Shown one piece after another: positions 61,122 to 64,000 of a stretch of DNA of 64,000 nt. The stretch spans positions 3,286,001 to 3,350,000 of the forward strand of contig NC_019902.2 of NCBI RefSeq assembly GCF_000321415.2, written 5' to 3'. The notes below the pieces were generated by a model, which saw nothing but the letters and a program-made list of their open reading frames with translations, searched no databases and had not been told where the DNA came from. This DNA is from Thioalkalivibrio nitratireducens DSM 14787 (lineage in GTDB: Bacteria; Pseudomonadota; Gammaproteobacteria; Ectothiorhodospirales; Ectothiorhodospiraceae). Position numbers and translations under genes: made by a program. Positions within the stretch are counted from its first letter, which is position 1. Each line of letters starts with the position of its first letter.

Positions 61122-61439
61122 ATGAAGCTTGTGAAACTCGTGAAGCTGAACAACCTGCAGTACAACGCGAACCGCGATCCCGCGTTCTACCGCCGCCCGG
61201 TGAACACGGAGTTCCGGCTCCAGGTGGTGCTGAACGGAACGGGCGAGGCGAAGGCCACCTTCACCGTGGGTGACGAGGCGCTTTGCGAGAACACCATCAC
61301 CCTGCCCGGCACCTTCGACTGCAGGTTCAGCTTCGACACCCCGGGCACACGGGTGGGCATGATCGAGGTCGACGGCAACGCTGGACAGTACCGCGAGAAG
61401 ATCCGCATCGACGTGCTGGAACACGCGCCAGTGGGCTGA
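61122..61439 (+). CDS. Small conserved-looking protein, unrecognised
   Basis: The 105-residue protein starts MKLVKLVKLNNLQYNANRDP after a GAGGGG Shine-Dalgarno. It is rich in alternating hydrophobic/polar strands (EFRLQVVLNG, ATFTVGDEA, CRFSFDTPGTRVGMIEVDG, EKIRIDVLEH), suggesting an all-beta, immunoglobulin-like fold. It has two cysteines and no signal peptide. The function is unknown. It is convergent with the receiver-like gene of the ligase cluster. Confidence 0.65.
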   Translation: MKLVKLVKLNNLQYNANRDPAFYRRPVNTEFRLQVVLNGTGEAKATFTVGDEALCENTITLPGTFDCRFSFDTPGTRVGMIEVDGNAGQYREKIRIDVLEHAPVG

Positions 61440-61542
61440 GTCGGTCGCTTCGCAGGCATCGCGACTCTCAGCCCCCCCCCGGCACGGCAGGCGTTCGGCG
61501 TGGCCGGCTCGTGCCACCTACCGCCAGCGGCATCACGCGTTG

Positions 61543-61926
61543 CTACCAACCGTACTGGCGCAGGAACTCGGGCAGGCGTGCGAGCATCTCCTCGCGGTCG
61601 AAAAAACGGTCGGCGCGCGACAGGCGCATCTCGTCCTGAATGTCCTCGTCGCCGCCGAAACAGAACACCGGCAGGTTGATCTGGTACTCCATGCGCAGAA
61701 TGCGGATCACGTCCAGCGGGTCGAAAGCCTCGACCTCGTCGAGGTCGAGGAGCAGGAACCGGTACAGCAACAGTTCGTTCCAGGCACCCAGTGCGTCGAG
61801 ATCGGTGGTCGTGACGATCTGCCACGGTGGTTCCACCAGTGCCTCGACCGCACGGATCATCCCGGGGTCTCGGGTCATCAGGATCAGGCGGCGTTCGAGA
61901 CGGCGTGCGATGGTCGGTTCGGTCAT
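61543..61926 (-). CDS. Degenerate response-regulator receiver-like protein
   Basis: The 127-residue single-domain protein shows alternating strands and helices of a CheY fold: RLILMTRDPGMIRAVEALVE, FLLLDLDEVEAFDPLDVIRI, then NLPVFCFGGDEDIQDEM and RADRFFDREEML. An Asp stands at the expected phosphorylation strand (LLLDLDE), but the usual acidic pair after strand 1 and the conserved Lys near the end are not kept, so phosphorylation is doubtful. An AGGAG Shine-Dalgarno precedes the ATG. It follows the ligase gene by 113 bp. Confidence 0.65.
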   Translation of the reverse strand: MTEPTIARRLERRLILMTRDPGMIRAVEALVEPPWQIVTTTDLDALGAWNELLLYRFLLLDLDEVEAFDPLDVIRILRMEYQINLPVFCFGGDEDIQDEMRLSRADRFFDREEMLARLPEFLRQYGW

Positions 61927-62039
61927 GACGGAGCTCCTGGTTTGTGTACGGTCGTGGTGGCTCCGGGGCACGGCAAGGGCAACAACCCCGTCCTCCAAGC
62001 CTCCCCCATGACCGGGTGGGGGCTCTTCCGCATGGCCCA

Positions 62040-63080
62040 CTAGGGGTTGCGGATGCCGCGGTAGAGCGCGTCGATCCGGCAGCTGATCTCGTCGACCAGT
62101 CCGGGGTCGAGCCGGGAGCCGAGACCCGCGCGCAGCACCAGCCGCTCCGGTGCAAGACCGATCACGTTTTCCTGGAGCACGCGGTCGATTCGGGGTTCCT
62201 CGCACCAGATGCGGCGGATCCGGGTGCCTGTCACGTGCAAGCGCAGGCGGCCGCAGCGCGAACGAGTCTCGAATACGTGGTTCGCACGGTTGATGCGGAT
62301 GCCGCCGGGAACCGCGGGCCGGGTCTCGGCCTGCTCCATCTCGTCCAGTTCTTCCCGCCCCCGGGCAATCCAGTGATCGCGGGCGGCCGGAGCCAGGGTC
62401 TCGACCTGGGGTGTCACGCCGAATCGCTGCAACAGCGCGGTGTGCAGGGCCGCGCGGAAAGCCTCGACGTCTGGCGTCAGCGCCAGTTCGTGCTCGCAGT
62501 CGGTGACGCCCTCGCGCAGGGCCGGCAGGATCCAGTCCCGGTACCCCTCGCTGGGCTCGTGGATGCAGGCGAGGAAGCGCTCGGCCGGGAAATGCTGGAG
62601 AAAACTCGCACCGAACACGCAGCCATTCTCCAGCGTCGCCGCGCCGGTCCCCATGATCTTGCGGCCATGGACCCAGATATCCTGGCTGCGCATTTCGACA
62701 TCCTCGAGCCCGAGTTGTCGCAGCACAGCCACCGCGAGCCCCATGCCGAGTGAGAACAGGTGCCGATGACCGCGCGCGAGGGCCCTGCGCGGCAGCACCA
62801 GGAAAAAACAGGGCTGGTCGGAGTCGATCCACACCGCACCGCCCCCGAGGGACCGCCGCACCACCGGGATACCCTGGGCAACACAACCCGCGAGATCCAG
62901 GTCGGCAGCGGCATTCTGGCTCGCACCCACGGACACATGGGCCTCGGCGCTGACCAGCCACAACACCCGCATCGGATCCGCCTCGCCAGTGCAGGCGGTC
63001 ATGCCGGTGTACAAGGCATGCATCGCAGGGGCAGAGAGGCTGCCCGCATCCAGAAAAGCGAGCGCCGGAGGACGGATCAA
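62040..63080 (-). CDS. Lipoate-protein-ligase-like enzyme (LplA family)
   Basis: The 346-residue protein has the biotin/lipoate ligase catalytic fold: VVRRSLGGGAVWIDSDQP in place of the family RRxSGGGAVyHD, and KIMGTGAATLENG with the conserved Lys, then a C-terminal accessory region (about 230-346; NRANHVFETRSRCGRLRLHV). It would attach lipoate, octanoate or a similar acid to a carrier protein. Some motif positions deviate (Leu for Ser/Arg in RRSLGG), so substrate may differ. The start is TTG at 63080 with a GAGGG Shine-Dalgarno, 4 bp after the upstream stop. No lipoyl-carrier gene is in the window. Confidence 0.82.
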   Translation of the reverse strand: MIRPPALAFLDAGSLSAPAMHALYTGMTACTGEADPMRVLWLVSAEAHVSVGASQNAAADLDLAGCVAQGIPVVRRSLGGGAVWIDSDQPCFFLVLPRRALARGHRHLFSLGMGLAVAVLRQLGLEDVEMRSQDIWVHGRKIMGTGAATLENGCVFGASFLQHFPAERFLACIHEPSEGYRDWILPALREGVTDCEHELALTPDVEAFRAALHTALLQRFGVTPQVETLAPAARDHWIARGREELDEMEQAETRPAVPGGIRINRANHVFETRSRCGRLRLHVTGTRIRRIWCEEPRIDRVLQENVIGLAPERLVLRAGLGSRLDPGLVDEISCRIDALYRGIRNP

Positions 63081-63084
63081 GAAA

Positions 63085-63519
63085 TCAGCCCTCGTGGTCG
63101 CCCTGGGGACCGCTCGACCGCTCATCCGACGGGTTCTGAGCGTCGTCCGGACGGTAGAAGTAGCGGAAGTAGAAGTCGCTGCGGGACAGGTCTTGGTAGA
63201 GTTTGGCGCGCTCCTCCACGCCACCGCGGAGGATCCGGACCAATGCCTGCGCCTGCTTCCCGTCGACGATATGCATCGCCCCGACCAGTTCCTGATCCGT
63301 GTCCAGGATATGCGCCGCGAGTTCATCCGGCTCCTGGACATAGACCAGAAACGACGTACAGTCCGGATCCTGCGGGTCCAGAGGCTGCATCACGACCCGT
63401 CCGAGCCAAGCCAGCCTCGCGACCTGATTGAACTGGTGGATGTCGAGCTTTCTGCCCCGCCGGTACTTGTTCAATTCGTTGCGGATCTCACCGATGTGGG
63501 TGATCTTCTGGGATTTCAT
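63085..63519 (-). CDS. Hypothetical protein of the ligase cluster
   Basis: The 144-residue protein starts MKSQKITHIGEIRNELNKYR and is basic at the start, acidic at the end (RPDDAQNPSDERSS). Visible segments are RLAWLGRVVMQPLDPQDPDC, a FLVYVQEPDELAAHILDTDQ strand-helix unit and LYQDLSRSDFYFRYFYR. No signal peptide. I do not recognise it. Its stop lies 4 bp before the ligase start, so both are made from one transcript and probably work together. Confidence 0.65.
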   Translation of the reverse strand: MKSQKITHIGEIRNELNKYRRGRKLDIHQFNQVARLAWLGRVVMQPLDPQDPDCTSFLVYVQEPDELAAHILDTDQELVGAMHIVDGKQAQALVRILRGGVEERAKLYQDLSRSDFYFRYFYRPDDAQNPSDERSSGPQGDHEG

Positions 63520-64000
63520 GCACACGGCCCTGCTGCGGCAATCCGAAAGAGCATACAAAAGCGGCCGTGGCCACCCTAAATGGCCCCGGGGAACCGGGGT
63601 AGTGGGCACCGCAACGACGCCGCATAGCCTGCGCTGTGCGGGGAAATACCTTCGGAATCCGGCCCGGCGCGATACCCGGCGAGAGCATGCGCGCGAGACC
63701 GGCACTGCACGGACCACGCATCCGCCGCGGCTCAAGCCCGGGCAAGGAACGCACGGCACACGCGACTCACGCTAACTTTCATGGCCAGCGGCCACCCCGC
63801 AAGATGAAAAGACGAGCCACGGAAAGCACGGAAAGACACGGACAAGGGGTTGGATCCGTCTCATCTTCCGTGATTTCCGTGTCCTTCCGTGGCTGCATTT
63901 TCACGCTAACTTTCATGCCCTCGGCCGCGAGGCACCCCGAAGGATGAAACTACGATTATGAATCAGAGACATACGATTCTCGGGCGGCGTATTTTCACGC
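63520..64000. other. Gene-free, repeat-rich right end
   Basis: No credible ORF. The segment from 63768 holds the repeat family described separately, and the last bases (GTATTTTCACGC) repeat its end sequence. Confidence 0.5.
63768..63949. repeat. Repeat tract related to that at 53.8 kb
   Basis: CACGCTAACTTTCATG occurs at 63768 and 63902, each followed within 30 bases by CACCCCG and GATGAAA. Between them are GCCACGGAAAGCACGGAAAG and its inverted partner ending TCCTTCCGTGGC, then TGCATTTTCACG. The same blocks, reversed, form the tract at 53789-53963. Confidence 0.8.

Overview
The window is GC-rich gammaproteobacterial chromosome. House-keeping neighbourhoods are of gammaproteobacterial type: a cyclophilin gene next to lpxH, lptF-lptG opposite pepA-holC-valS, zapG (YhcB), a DUF3581 gene, a YajD-type HNH gene, and a Pro-Arg-His-Lys tRNA cluster. 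The overall flavour (high GC, LplA-type ligase cluster, CASCH cytochrome lipoprotein, Atm1-type exporter) would suit an Ectothiorhodospiraceae or Chromatiales sulfur oxidiser, but that is an inference and no diagnostic sulfur-oxidation gene is present.

Layout. 0-5.3 kb is an accessory-looking stretch: the edge of a probable defence cluster (DUF6361 gene overlapping the first 23 codons of a PLD-like gene, opposite a truncated WYL-type HTH regulator with a perfect inverted repeat between them), then DUF429, a SRAP/YedK protein, an unrecognised ORF and about 0.9 kb without genes carrying a dispersed repeat. 5.4-5.8 kb is a tRNA operon. 6-13.3 kb holds folD, a cyclophilin, lpxH, a glycerate-kinase/DUF455 fusion coupled to metZ, and an MFS transporter. 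13.2-17.3 kb holds a PAS-PAS-GGDEF-EAL protein, a 117-bp duplication involving the 3' end of tRNA-Gln, rplM-rpsI and a secreted DUF4168 protein. 17.5-20.4 kb is a sensor kinase/NtrC-type regulator pair, preceded by a terminator-ended non-coding region that may be a small RNA. 20.8-27.9 kb holds an MBL hydrolase, htpX, parC, a cardiolipin synthase, an unknown protein and a c-type cytochrome lipoprotein.

28-41 kb is envelope and core metabolism: a coiled-coil LysM protein with 189-bp internal repeats, lptG/lptF, pepA-holC, a glutamine-amidotransferase-like protein, valS, zapG and dacB. 41-53 kb holds DUF3581, recQ, an Atm1-type ABC exporter, an HNH nuclease, small membrane and lipoprotein genes, prfC, a Sel1-repeat protein, a family-4 uracil-DNA glycosylase with rimI, and leuA.

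52.2-59.3 kb is a minus-strand series ilvB-ilvN-ilvC-psd-pssA-leuA, joining branched-chain amino-acid and phosphatidylethanolamine synthesis, interrupted by REP-like and repeat-rich spacers. 59.5-64 kb holds an aldo/keto reductase, a small unknown protein, and a three-gene minus-strand cluster (unknown protein, lipoate-protein-ligase-like enzyme, degenerate receiver domain), ending in another repeat-rich tract related to the one at 53.8 kb.
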